Shown here: positions 19,147-28,890 of the stretch, in pieces
Numbering within the stretch: the first letter of the stretch is position 1
Layout: each line of letters opens with the position of its first letter
From: Nemertoderma westbladi
Lineage: Eukaryota; Xenacoelomorpha; Nemertodermatida; Nemertodermatidae
NCBI GenBank assembly: GCA_032718475.1
Contig: JAUCBJ010007824.1
Location: 1 to 64,000 of the forward strand
Direction: 5' to 3'
DNA: 64,000 bases
Notes under the pieces: model-generated
Database searches by the model: none
The model's input: only the letters and a program-made list of their open reading frames with translations
What the model was told of the DNA's origin: nothing
Translations under genes and position numbers: made by a program

Positions 19147-20436
19147 ATGAGTCGAGAAGGAGAAACGGCACCGCCGCAGACCCCGGACGGCGACCTAACG
19201 ACGACGCCAGAGCCGTCGATCAGGGACGACCCGGGAACCCAAACGAGAGGGGGCCGTCTACAATGAGAGGACGAGTCGGGAGAGGAGAGGGACGAGTCGA
19301 CACACAGCGGCGGTCGACGTGCCGAAGTCTCCGGCCAGCCACAGGCCGAGGGCGACGGACGGCCCACAGGAACGGCGACGGTGGGGCCGCCGGTACGACG
19401 CCGGACACGGAGGGATGGAGGAGACGTCGGCGACGAGGACGTCGGGGTCAGCGACCGGCTCCGACGAACCTACGCCGCGACCCGGAAACAGCTAAGAGAA
19501 GCCAAAGGAGGGGCCAAGATAGACGAGGTGAAGTTAAAGAAGCGGCTAGGTGAGTCGAACAAACATTTTGATTACTTAGTGCGCTTTGGGCAGGGAGAAC
19601 TAGCCGATGAGAGAGCGAGAGGGGTTGCCAGCGAACTGTTTGAACTATGGGAATGTAGGGGTATGGAACCTAGCGTAGTGTACGTAGGGCCATACTTAGT
19701 CGATGCCCGGGGAGTAAAATTGGTGGGTTGGAGGAGACCGCAGGAGAGCGAATCCGAGGTTAACCCCGAGGATTCGGTCTCGTCGGTCGGAGAAAATTCC
19801 GGGAGGCGGGGGAAAGTTAGTAGGACGGGAAGGCGACGGGAGTCCGTCGCGACCGATAAGTCTGCTACATCCTCCGCAAAAGAAAGACGGGTACGAGAAA
19901 TAGATCTGGCGTGCCAGCTCGATCTGGCAGCGCTAGACCAGAGAGAACTAGAGAGACAGTTAGAGGAAGGGAGTGCGTTATTAGAGAGGGAGAAAGAACT
20001 GGTTAGAGAGAACAGAGAGAGGGCCGAGAAGGTAGCGAGAAGCTTTAAGGAGTGCGAGGAAATAGGGAGGATAGAAAGGAAGGAGCAAGAAGAGCGCGAG
20101 GCGGCGAATGAGGCGAGAGAGCAGAATAGACGTGAAGAGCATGAGGCGAGAGAGCAGAGTGAACGGGATGAACGTAAAGAGCACGAGGCGAGGGTGGAAG
20201 GTGAGTGAAGAGAGCGCGAGGCGAGGGCAGAAGGTGAGCGAAGAGAGCGCGAGGCGAGACGACTCAAGAGGGTTGCGAGAGAGGCGGAATTAGCCGATCA
20301 GAGTGCGCGGGAGGATCTGGAAAGAGAGGCAACGGGGAAGCGTGCGCGGGATGATTTGCATGCCCGCCTAAGGGGGCTTATTCAATATCAAGCCAAACAG
20401 AAGCGCCGACTGGAACTGGCGCAGATGGGGCTATGA
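19147..20436 (+). pseudogene. Family 2 Gag N-terminal coiled-coil ORF, broken by two TGA codons
   Basis: The frame begins at ATG 19147, 55 bp after the LTR, and stays in one frame to the stop at 20434-20436 except for TGA at 19264-19266 and 20206-20208. The second is clearly CGA to TGA, because the next 33-bp repeat keeps CGA at the same place. The product would be about 430 residues: a Pro/Thr/Arg-rich N-terminus, a middle domain (AATRKQLREAKGGAKIDEVK, FDYLVRFGQGELADERAR), then a long charged coiled coil rich in E, R and K (~260-400) with EAREQ-type repeats. I do not recognise a named domain. Position and composition fit a Gag assembly region. The intact piece without stops is 19267-20205. 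Confidence 0.7.
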
Positions 20437-22119
20437 GAGAGCGAGACTGGCTCGAGTGTTTACGAGGAGCCGGGAGTTAGGAAAACGTTTATTAATGCCC
20501 CACTTACAGGGACCGCACGACAGACCCAAGACTGGTGCGACCGTACGGGCGGGGGGGGGGGGGGGGGGTAATAATAATACAGTAGATAACGTTAATATTA
20601 ATAGTACCGTATTGGATAATTCTAACCAAACCTTTATTGCAGGAAATATTTTACCTATTAGTAGTAATTTAAATTTAAATACAAGTAATTCGAATAATAA
20701 TACTAATTTAAATAATCCGAATAATCCGAATTCAAATAATCTAAATCTGAATTTACAAAATAATTCAAATAATATAAATACGCAAAATAATTCAAATAAT
20801 CTTATTTCGAACGAACAAAATAATCCCGTTTCTAATTTAGGCGTGCAAAATAATTTAATTGAGATTTAATTGATTTAACAGGTAATACTGATAATGGTGC
20901 TATTAATATGAGCGTGACGGACGTGCATAACCCGGCAAATGAGGGCCTGTTAGGCCACGGAGTTAGTAGGCAGGAAGTTGCGGGGTTGAGTCAACCCAAT
21001 GAGGTCCTGGTAGGCCACGTAATTAGTAGGCAGGAAGTGGCGGGGTTGAGTCAACCCAATGAGGGCCTGGTAGGCCACGTAGTTAGTAGGCAGGAAGTGG
21101 AGGGCCTGGTAGGCCACACAGCAGCAGAGGGAGAGGCGGGGGTGAATAGACCCAGCCGCGGTAGGGTTAGTGTGTCGACTAGTGAGGGGTGTAGAATTGA
21201 AGTGAGAGATAGTGAAGTAATAGGTGGCGAGTGGGGGGGGGGGGGGGGGGGCTACAGCAGCCCCACAACGAGAGATTAGCGGCGAGAGGAGGGGGCAAAG
21301 AGTGTCCCACAGGCGTCGGCGGATAATGCGCGGGGCGAATTAGGTGAACCGCAGCACCTGGCGATGGAGAATAATAGGGGGATTGCGAGTATCCCCAGCG
21401 GCGTGCGACCAAGCAGAGAGAGACAGGTTGACGTCGCGAGAGGGTGAGCGACGAGACATCGAGCCCAATCAGAAGAGGGAAGAAGAACAGTGGAGTTTAA
21501 CCTGGAGGTCGACGAGAGATCTCACGAGCGGGAATACTGCACTGCAGAGAGAAGAAGGGAAGAGAGTAGAAGAAGTGTCGTTGCGAACGACAGGAGAGCG
21601 AGGACGGATAGCAAGCCATGGAGATGGGAACGGAGAGTCAGTGGGGTCGAACTTCGGGAGATTGCCGTTGTCCCGGAGAAACGCGACCTGACGAGGCGTA
21701 CTATGCGTCGAGAGAGGGGTACGCAATGTACCCGTATGAGGACGAGAACAGTAGAGGGGGTCGAAGAGAAACTTCCCGACGGGATCTACCTAGCGATCGA
21801 GAGTACAGTAGCCGTGGGGAGGATTGTTCGAGAAGATTAAACTTCGATCCCGAGTGACACATACAGACTGCAGGATATACTGTAGGCCTTACTGCACATA
21901 CCATAGGCCATGCTGGGAGAGATAATGTAGGCCATAGGATAGCGCGGACGAAGGGATTAAACCCGGAAGTCGCGGAGTACATACCGGCAGGTAGGCCAGA
22001 AGTGGATAGGCCTATACCGGTACCAGCACAGCAGTATGACTACAGCATGCAAGGGCATAACATATATCCAGGGGAGGGGAGAATTATTGCAGATAGGTGC
22101 ATGGTCCCCAATATATTAA
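20437..22119 (+). other. Family 2 gag linker: Asn-rich and repeat-rich frames broken around poly-G tracts
   Basis: Several overlapping frames look coding by composition but change frame at poly-G runs of 18 (20551-20568), 19 (21233-21251) and 14 (22150-22163) bases. 20456-20869 encodes an Asn-rich low-complexity stretch. 20908-21279 encodes three copies of a ~20-residue repeat (GLSQPNEGLVGHV, SRQEVA). 21490-21857 encodes charged Arg/Glu-rich sequence. The likely explanation is one Gag linker whose frame has been shifted by homopolymer slippage or assembly error. I cannot decide the true reading. Confidence 0.5.
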
Positions 22120-22980
22120 CATCAACCCCAGTATCAAACATACCGGTATGGGGGGGGGGGGGGACAGGGTGACATTCCCCCATCACAATATCAACAATAT
22201 ACTCCAACAGCAACAAGAACATCGAACCCCTTGGACGAGAACAGGTCATGCGACACCGAGATATGGAGGGGGCCGCTACCCCCTATGACATACCCAACAC
22301 AGAGAGCGGCAGCAAATAGGACGAACGGACCGCACCCAACAGCAGAATCTGTACAGCATCCATCGAACCCATTGGAGGCACAGGCAATGGGAATGGCTAC
22401 ATTAATCGATGCCTTAAAGACCTGGATCAAACTGCCACCTGTAGAGCCATTTAAATTCGATGGAAGTAAGCCGGAAGAATACCTGCAGTTTCGGCGCATG
22501 TACAGCAATGAAATATTGACGAAGAACCTGACACAGGCGGAGTGCCTAAAGTATCTGCAAGTGTATACAGGAGGCCCAGCATACGACATCGTGAGGCAGT
22601 ATCAGGGCATCGAGGGCGGCTTCACGACAGCATGGTGGGCGCTAGACAGGGAATACGGGCACCCGGCCAAGATCATCCGGCAAACCCTGAGAGGCATAAC
22701 ATCGGGTGGCCTACAGGATAACCCCATTAGCATAAAGACATTTACGAACAAAGTCGAGAAAGCGCTTATCGTGTTAAAGACGCTGGATGCGCCATACGAA
22801 CTTAACGCATCCAATAACATCACCACAATAGCACAGGCACTGCCGATCTGGCTGCGCAATAAGTGGAGGAAAATGGCCTTCTCCACTCGAGATAAGAAGG
22901 GTGCGGCACTGGGTTTAGAAGAAATGTCGAGCTTCTTGAACTACGAAGCCGAATTAATAACGGACCCAGTCTATAGCTAG
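22120..22980 (+). CDS. Family 2 Gag core (DUF1759-like)
   Basis: The frame is open from a stop at 22117-22119 to a TAG at 22978-22980; the first in-frame ATG is 22285. The conserved BEL/Pao Gag core is clear: PPVEPFKFDGSKPEEYLQFR, ECLKYLQVYTGGPAYDIV and AWWALDREYGHPAKI, corresponding to the KFDGD...LRYLKSLL...L...YG pattern of the family. This domain forms the particle capsid. The TAG separates it from the zinc-knuckle/protease frame, which continues in the same phase at 22981, so a readthrough or a recent C-to-T change at a CAG codon is possible. Confidence 0.85.
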   Translation, partial: HQPQYQTYRYGGGGGQGDIPPSQYQQYTPTATRTSNPLDENRSCDTEIWRGPLPPMTYPTQRAAANRTNGPHPTAESVQHPSNPLEAQAMGMATLIDALKTWIKLPPVEPFKFDGSKPEEYLQFRRMYSNEILTKNLTQAECLKYLQVYTGGPAYDIVRQYQGIEGGFTTAWWALDREYGHPAKIIRQTLRGITSGGLQDNPISIKTFTNKVEKALIVLKTLDAPYELNASNNITTIAQALPIWLRNKWRKMAFSTRDKKGAALGLEEMSSFLNYEAELITDPVYS

Positions 22981-24756
22981 GATAGCCTGGGAAAGGGACC
23001 AAAGACCGATTACCACAGGCCGAAACCGGAACACAACGCGTCGAACGCATTGCCAAAGCTCAGACAGTCACTGCCGTACGCGGCAACGCAGGGGACTCCC
23101 AGTCCACAAGTAGCTGGGGGTAAGACCACATCATGGAGCGGACAGGGGAAAATTAACAACACAAATAAACACAACCCTAACACGCCCAGTAGGCCGAACC
23201 CAAGTAATAAGAACAGTAGGGACTTAGGTACGAATGCAAGTGCGATATGCAGCGCACTGTATAAGGATGGCTATAACCCAAAGAACAAATGCCAATTATA
23301 TACAAATGCACTTCATCAGACCATGAACTGCAGGTATTGGCAAGCGTTACCCAGGGAAGATCAGGTAGAATACGCGAGGAGATATGAAATTTGTTCTCGA
23401 TGTGTGATGGGTGGACACAGAGCCGACCAATGTGAAGAAATGCCAATTAAGTTCGGTCAGGGCAAAGGGCAGACAATGGCAACGAGCACCGTAGGGGCAA
23501 AGAAAAGAGGAACGGTACTACTCGGGGTAGTACCAGTGCGAGTGATTGGGGAAGGCAATCGATCAGTGACCACACTGATGCTGGTCGACAGTGGAGCAGC
23601 CTTCACCTTAGTTGAGAATTGGGTGTCCGAAGAGATAGGATTGAGAACGAGGCCAAGTAGAATGGCGGTAACAACCATCTCCAGCAAAGACGAAATCCTG
23701 AAGATGAGGACCGGACGGTGCGGGATAGCAGCGATAGCACCGGGATGCGACTATGGGGCGACCATCGATCCCATCCAGGTGATAGAGTCGATAAATATCA
23801 ACGCCAGGCAGCCAACCAACATCGAGGTCGAACAATATAAATTCCTGGACAGTATCGATTTCTCAATCCCAGAGGTGGATGTTAGGAAGGTATCCATTAT
23901 AGTAGGAATGGACTGCCTGACGGCCCACGAGAGAATACAAACGGTTTTCGGCGAAGACAGGAAGCGTGACCCGGTGGCAATTTTAACACCATTCGGGTGG
24001 ACACTAACCGGCCCAATCAAAACCAATATACCATTCCATGTGTCTGAGAGTTCAGGGTGCATGGTGCTAGGGACTGTTGAAGGGGTAGAGGAGAAACGAG
24101 AGACGGGCGATAGGGGGAGACAGCTAGAAGTGGAAGCAATACCAAGAGAGTGGGCGGAGGAGAATAGCTTGGATGCAGAAGATTTAGAGACAATGGGTTG
24201 GAACAAGGGTCCCAGCAAGTATCGATATGAAGATGGAGAGGAGCGGACAGCGAGATGTCCGGAGGACAAACCGAAGGAGTGTCCGGTGGAGTGTCAGGAG
24301 GACAATAGTCCGGAGGAGTGTCCGGAGGAGTGTTCAGAGGAGTGTCTGGAAGAGACGCCGGTCCGGCTGAGAGGCATACCGAAGAGGGAGAGGTCGAGTA
24401 AGAAGACAAGATGGAAAGGCAGAGGATGTGAGAGGATTAGACCAGGGGCAGAGAAGCCCATGAGTAAACATAATAAAGGAGTCAGGAAAGTAGGAGGCGT
24501 GTTGCATACGCACGCGGGACTGACAGAGTGCGAGAGGGCATTACATGGGCAGACATCGTGTATGCCGAAGGACGAACGGGGGTCGTCGAGGCCTTTAATG
24601 CCAGCGCACATATTAAGGGGGAGGCCAGCAGAGGTGGCATCTAAGATTAAGGATGAAAACAGGGGCTGCACTATACCGCCGAACGACAAGTTGAAGGGTG
24701 GCACTTTGCCGCCAAGGGACGACCACGAGGAGACCAGTAATACAAAGAGCAGGTAG
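22981..24756 (+). CDS. Family 2 zinc knuckle and aspartic protease, with no RT following
   Basis: This is in phase with the preceding Gag core; the frame is open directly after the TAG at 22978-22980. Cys/His blocks (CQLYTNALHQTMNC, CSRCVMGGHRADQCEE) form the BEL-type nucleic-acid-binding region at ~100-150. The protease has LMLVDSGAAFTLVE (~200) and the downstream conserved block IIVGMDCLTAH and FGWTLTGPI (~300-340). In complete BEL elements an RT follows this block. Here the frame instead enters Cys/Glu/Pro repeats (PEECPEECSEECLEETP, nt ~24280-24360) and a basic Gly/Lys/Arg tail, ending at 24756. There is no trace of HYVPKPG, YMDD, RNase H or integrase. The protein can mature Gag but not copy RNA. 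Confidence 0.88.
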   Translation, partial: DSLGKGPKTDYHRPKPEHNASNALPKLRQSLPYAATQGTPSPQVAGGKTTSWSGQGKINNTNKHNPNTPSRPNPSNKNSRDLGTNASAICSALYKDGYNPKNKCQLYTNALHQTMNCRYWQALPREDQVEYARRYEICSRCVMGGHRADQCEEMPIKFGQGKGQTMATSTVGAKKRGTVLLGVVPVRVIGEGNRSVTTLMLVDSGAAFTLVENWVSEEIGLRTRPSRMAVTTISSKDEILKMRTGRCGIAAIAPGCDYGATIDPIQVIESININARQPTNIEVEQYKFLDSIDFSIPEVDVRKVSIIVGMDCLTAHERIQTVFGEDRKRDPVAILTPFGWTLTGPIKTNIPFHVSESSGCMVLGTVEGVEEKRETGDRGRQLEVEAIPREWAEENSLDAEDLETMGWNKGPSKYRYEDGEERTARCPEDKPKECPVECQEDNSPEECPEECSEECLEETPVRLRGIPKRERSSKKTRWKGRGCERIRPGAEKPMSKHNKGVRKVGGVLHTHAGLTECERALHGQTSCMPKDERGSSRPLMPAHILRGRPAEVASKIKDENRGCTIPPNDKLKGGTLPPRDDHEETSNTKSR

Positions 24757-25035
24757 CACTTTCCAGATTTAAGGACAGGAGAAAAAGGGAAGGTCAATTC
24801 CAAGAGAGTTGGAATTGACAAGGAGAGTGGGGCGAAGATTCAGAGGTGCTACAGGGGGGCAGTAGGAGAACTGCCTGATAGAGGGAGCACCTTAGTTGAG
24901 TAGAGTTTAGTCGTCCAAGTATTGGACAGAGGGGGGTGGGATTGAGGGCGAGACGCCCTTCCCACACACAAAAATAAAAATAAAAAAAATAATAGTACAT
25001 AATAGGTACGCAGTAAGTAGGCAGATAGAAGTTAG

Positions 25036-25384
25036 TAGTAGAAGGGTACGTAGTACCGCTAGTTAGTTAGTAGTAGGAGGGTACGTAGTACCGCTAGTTA
25101 GTTAAGTAGTAGGAGGGTACGTAGTACCGCTAGTTAGTTAAGTTAGAAGTTAGTAAGAGGGTACGTGGTACCGATAGTTGGGAGAGCTAGAAGTTAGTAA
25201 GAGGGTACGTAGTACCGATAGTTGGGAGAGTTAGAAGTTAGTAAGAGGGTACGTAGTACTGATAGTTGGGAGAGTTAGAGGTTGGTAAGAGGGTACGTAG
25301 TACCGGTTAGTAGGAGTTAGTGGGAGTTAGAGGTTAGTAAGAGGGTACGTAGTACCGGTTAGTAAGAGTTAGTGGAGTTGGAAG
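25036..25384. repeat. Minisatellite with GAGGGTACGTAGTACC core, left block
   Basis: About eight units, 35-52 bp apart, each with a GGGTACGTAGTACCG core (itself a palindrome, GGTACGTAGTACC with a one-base offset) and a GTTAGTAAG spacer. The array continues at 26493-26660 with three more units after the foldback-like insert. Confidence 0.85.
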
Positions 25385-26492
25385 GATGTAGGACAGTTCG
25401 GTCCCGGACAATTCGGTCCCGGACAATTCGGTCCGGACAATTCGGTCCCGGACAATTCGGTCCCAAAACACTAAATAAATGGGACCGAATTGTCCGGGAC
25501 TGAATTGTCCGGGACCGAATTGTCCTAGGACCGAATTGTCCTAGGACCGAATTGTCCGGGACCGAATTGTCCGGGACCGAATTGTCCGGGACCGAATTGT
25601 CCGGTTCCTGATAGCAACTTTTTAGTGCTTTTTTGATATTGGTGAATGTTCTAGAACATTAGTAGAGATATTTGTTATGGTAGCAGCTAGTGTTATTTAC
25701 TTGCTAGAATTTTTTGAAATTTTAAAAATACTGTATTTTTTTTTATTTTTGTTATTGGTAAGTGTTCGAGAACATTATTATATATTATTTATTAAGGTTT
25801 AGCTAGTGTTTTTTTACTAGCTAGCATTTCCTTGAAATTATAAAAACCTGTGAAAACATTGATATTTCAGAATTAGGCCTAAACTGTTGCTGATTACAGT
25901 ATATTAATTACCAACAATATTGATGATATTATAACAGTCCCTGAATGAGATCCAGCTATTATCTAGGATAATAATTTAGGCTTGTTAACTAACCAACAAC
26001 ACATACAGTATACTTACGCAATATATTAAAAAAATCAGCTTTAAACATTTTAAATACATACTATTACTAGCTAGTAAATAATTCACAAGCTCCATAAAAC
26101 ACCATAGCTACCATAAATAATAATGTTAACAAAAAAAAGTAAATTTTTTTTATTTTTAAAAAAATACTAGCTAGTAAAAAAAAACACTAGCTACCATATT
26201 ATAATATATATTAAGGTTCTAGAACATTCACCATTATATAGTACCAATTAAATTTGGTCCCGGACAATTCGATCCTGGACAATTCGGTCCCAGACAATTC
26301 GGTCCCGGACAATTCGGTCCCATTAATATGCATATTTTGGGACCGAATTGTCCTAGTCAGTATCCGGACAATTCGGTCCCGGACAATTCGGTCCCAAAAC
26401 ACAAAATTAATGGGACCGAATTGTCCGGGACCGAATTGTCCGGGACCGAATTGTCCGGACCGAATTGTCCGGGACCGAATTGTCCTGCTTCC
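25385..26492. mobile_element. Foldback-like element with repetitive inverted ends
   Basis: Both ends consist of repeated GGACAATTCGGTCCC units arranged head-to-head. At the left, ~5 units in one orientation and ~7 in the other surround an 18-base spacer (25391-25605). At the right there is a similar pair (26255-26487). The interior is AT-rich and has further inverted matches (GGTGAATGTTCTAGAACATT at ~25651; GTTCTAGAACATTCACC at ~26216; TAGCTAGT blocks). A 10-bp direct repeat GAGTTGGAAG flanks it (25375-25384 and 26493-26502). It sits within the minisatellite of the family 2 3' region. No transposase is encoded. The 9-10 bp duplication and complex inverted ends resemble foldback/MULE-type elements. 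Confidence 0.7.
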
Positions 26493-26660
26493 GAGTTGGA
26501 AGTTAGTAAGAGGGTACGTAGTACCGATTAGTAAGAGTAGTAGTTAGTTGTAGAGCTAGTTAGTAAGAGGGTACGTAGTACCGGTTAGTAAGAGTAGTAG
26601 TTAGTTGTAGAACTAGTTAGTAAGAGGGTACGTAGAGTACCGTTAGTAACAAGAATTAGT
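26493..26660. repeat. Minisatellite with GAGGGTACGTAGTACC core, right block
   Basis: Three further units (near 26511, 26567 and 26624) of the array at 25036-25384, separated from it by the foldback-like insert. Confidence 0.8.
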
Positions 26661-27616
26661 GGTAGGAGGATATGTATAAGATATAGTATATAGTAAGGGA
26701 CTAGAGAGCACAATATACCATAGAAGTAGTAGCCAGAAAGATAGATAGGGCAATAGCACAAAACAAAATAAAAATCAAGAATATTAGGATCACCTCCGAA
26801 CTACAGAAAAGCCTTCAAGATGGCCTTCGAGGGTCTGGTAGACCACCTGGCGCTGAAGCGCGAGTCGGTGTAATACAACAGCCGGCATCTAGTAGACAGG
26901 GAGGTGGATACACATATCACGTGGGAGGGGAGAAGTTGGAAGCGGATAGATTTGGGGAGAAGCGACTGGAAGAAGTCGCCAGGGGAGGAAGGCTGAGAGA
27001 GAATGAGGCGCGTTATGTAGACGAACATATAATATAATATATGATAATAACCTTATAATAATTATATAAGTAACTCGCATATATATTATAAAGTATGTAC
27101 CGTAGTCAAGCACAACCTTTTCCAATTAGCTACTGGGATGGGGGATTAATTGACTAGGGCGACAGGACGGGACTTGGACGGCTCCCACCAACATGAGCGC
27201 TCATGTGTGGGGCCCGATGAGTGTGAGAGGGACGAAAGCGAGAATGGGAATCGGTGGGAGAATGGAGAGGAGATTTTTTGACAGGATGAGGGACAGTGAG
27301 AGGAGTGCAGTTCGAGTGTGGGGGGGGGGGGAGTAAGAGTTGGAGCGGTTGAGAAGTTGGAGTAAGGGATAGAGCGGAGTTAGAGTGGCGAGAGTGTTGG
27401 GGAAACAAAAATCGTGTGGGAGAAAGTCACGATCGGCCCGACACAGGACGCCAGGAAAACGGGGTTGCGATATCATACCCATAGGGAGCGGCCTGGAAAG
27501 CCGGCTCCGGAAAAAATAATTCCACCCCACACCCGATGGTAGATCGGGATCCAGCAGAATTGTAGCGCACTATAGGTGGATGCTATCTTCTCACCGGGAA
27601 GATAGCATGGGGGGAG

Positions 27617-28159
27617 TGTTAGCGAATTCAATTCCACTAACCACCCCACAAAGTTGGCTTTAAGCAATATTGGGAGTACAAGGTTGATTACCAATCAACC
27701 TTGTATCACCCCAATAAGCGGGGCAACAAACCCCAAAGGGACACACACACAGCGGGGGTCAGAGGTTACACCTCCGGGAGGGAAAGAGTGATAGCAGCAG
27801 GGGGAAACACTCCCAGAGAGATGGGAGGGTGAGAAATGAGTTATTAGCCAATGGGGGGAAGGCATCCACTGAGTAACGTAATACGGCCAACCAGTGCAAT
27901 ATATATTACCATTTATTGTATCATTTATTCACTTTAGTAAGTCAGTTAGTTAGGGCAGTACCGGAACTCTAATCACCATCTCCGTCAGCAATATTCAGCC
28001 ATTATACTGGTACTTTTATTCACTTTGTGCTTATATTCTATCTTATATATATCAACAATAGTCAGAGTTATTCAACAACCCAGAACTCTTTTCACATACA
28101 CACGGCGGGGATGCGTAGATTAGACACCGGATAAACCGGGATTTTCGGATCCCGTCACA
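27617..28159 (+). repeat. Family 2 3' LTR
   Basis: 543 bp, near-identical to 18543-19092 with a 7-bp gap (around 27983) and a handful of substitutions. It ends CCCGTCACA and is followed by the duplicated target CCTTA. Confidence 0.93.
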
Positions 28160-28890
28160 CCTTAACCCGAACAACCCCCAACCCCTTAACCCGACCAACC
28201 CCCAACCCCTTAACACGAACAACCCCCAACCCCTTAACCCGAACAACCACCAACCCCTTAACCCGAACAACCCCCAACCCCTTAACCCGACCAACCCCCA
28301 ACCCCTTAATCCGATCAACCCCCAACCCCTTAACCCGATCAACCCCCAACCCCTTAACCCAACCAACCCCCAACCCCTTAACCCGAACAACCCCCAACCC
28401 CTTAACCCGAACAACCCCCAACCCCTTAACCCGACCTACCCCCAACCCCTTAACCCGAACAACCCCCAACCCATTAACCCGAACAACCCCCAACCCCTTA
28501 ATCCGACCAAACCCCAACCCCTTAACCTGAACAACCCCCAACCCCTTATCCCGGCCAACCCCCAACCCCTTAACCCGACCAACCCCTTAACCCGATCAAC
28601 CCTTAACCCAATCAACCCCCAACCCCTTAACCCAATCAACCCCCAACCCCTTAAACCGATCAACCCCCAAACCCTTAACCCGATCAACCTCCAACCCCTT
28701 AACCCGACCAACCACCAACCCATTAACCCGACAACCCCCAACCCCTTAACCCGGCCAACCCCTTAACCCGAACAACCCCCAACCCCTTAACCCAACCAAG
28801 CCCCAACCCCTTAACCCGAACAACACCAACCCCTTAACCCGATCAACTCCGAGCCCTTAACCCGAACAAGCCCCAACCCCTTACCCCGAA
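28160..28890. repeat. 24-bp C/G-rich telomere-like minisatellite, right block
   Basis: About 30 units of the same repeat as 18218-18542, more variable towards the right end, where units lose the 24-bp register. Long frames open through it on the minus strand (28052-28414, 28155-28565, 28436-28741) are repeat artefacts. Confidence 0.9.

Larger units (their letters stand above)
24757..27616 (+). other. Family 2 3' region (no RT, RNase H or integrase)
   Basis: The 2.9 kb between the last ORF and the 3' LTR hold minisatellites (25036-25384, 26493-26660), a foldback-like insert (25385-26492) and mostly non-coding sequence. An open frame of 110 codons without a usable ATG lies at 26705-27037; it is rich in Arg, Glu and Gly and I do not recognise it. 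A poly-G run of 12 is at 27320-27331. The purine tract before the LTR is at 27609-27616. Confidence 0.6.
18543..28159 (+). mobile_element. BEL/Pao family 2, complete non-autonomous element with LTRs and TSD
   Basis: LTRs at 18543-19092 and 27617-28159 share ends TGTTAGCG and CCCGTCACA. The 5-bp target duplication CCTTA is present at 18538-18542 and 28160-28164, and a purine tract GGGGGGAG precedes the 3' LTR (27609-27616). Between them are an N-terminal coiled-coil Gag ORF, a repeat-rich linker with poly-G tracts, a DUF1759 Gag core, a zinc knuckle and a protease, then 2.9 kb of repeats. RT, RNase H and integrase are absent. By eye the LTRs differ at about eight positions plus a 7-bp gap, so insertion was recent. 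Confidence 0.93.

Noticed and set aside
19572-20267. Ser/Leu/Arg-rich minus frame of 231 codons
   Set aside because: Antisense shadow of the charged coiled coil in family 2 Gag.
18218-28890. True telomere
   Set aside because: Unit is 24 bp and degenerate, lies within the sequence and continues into unrelated DNA on both sides.
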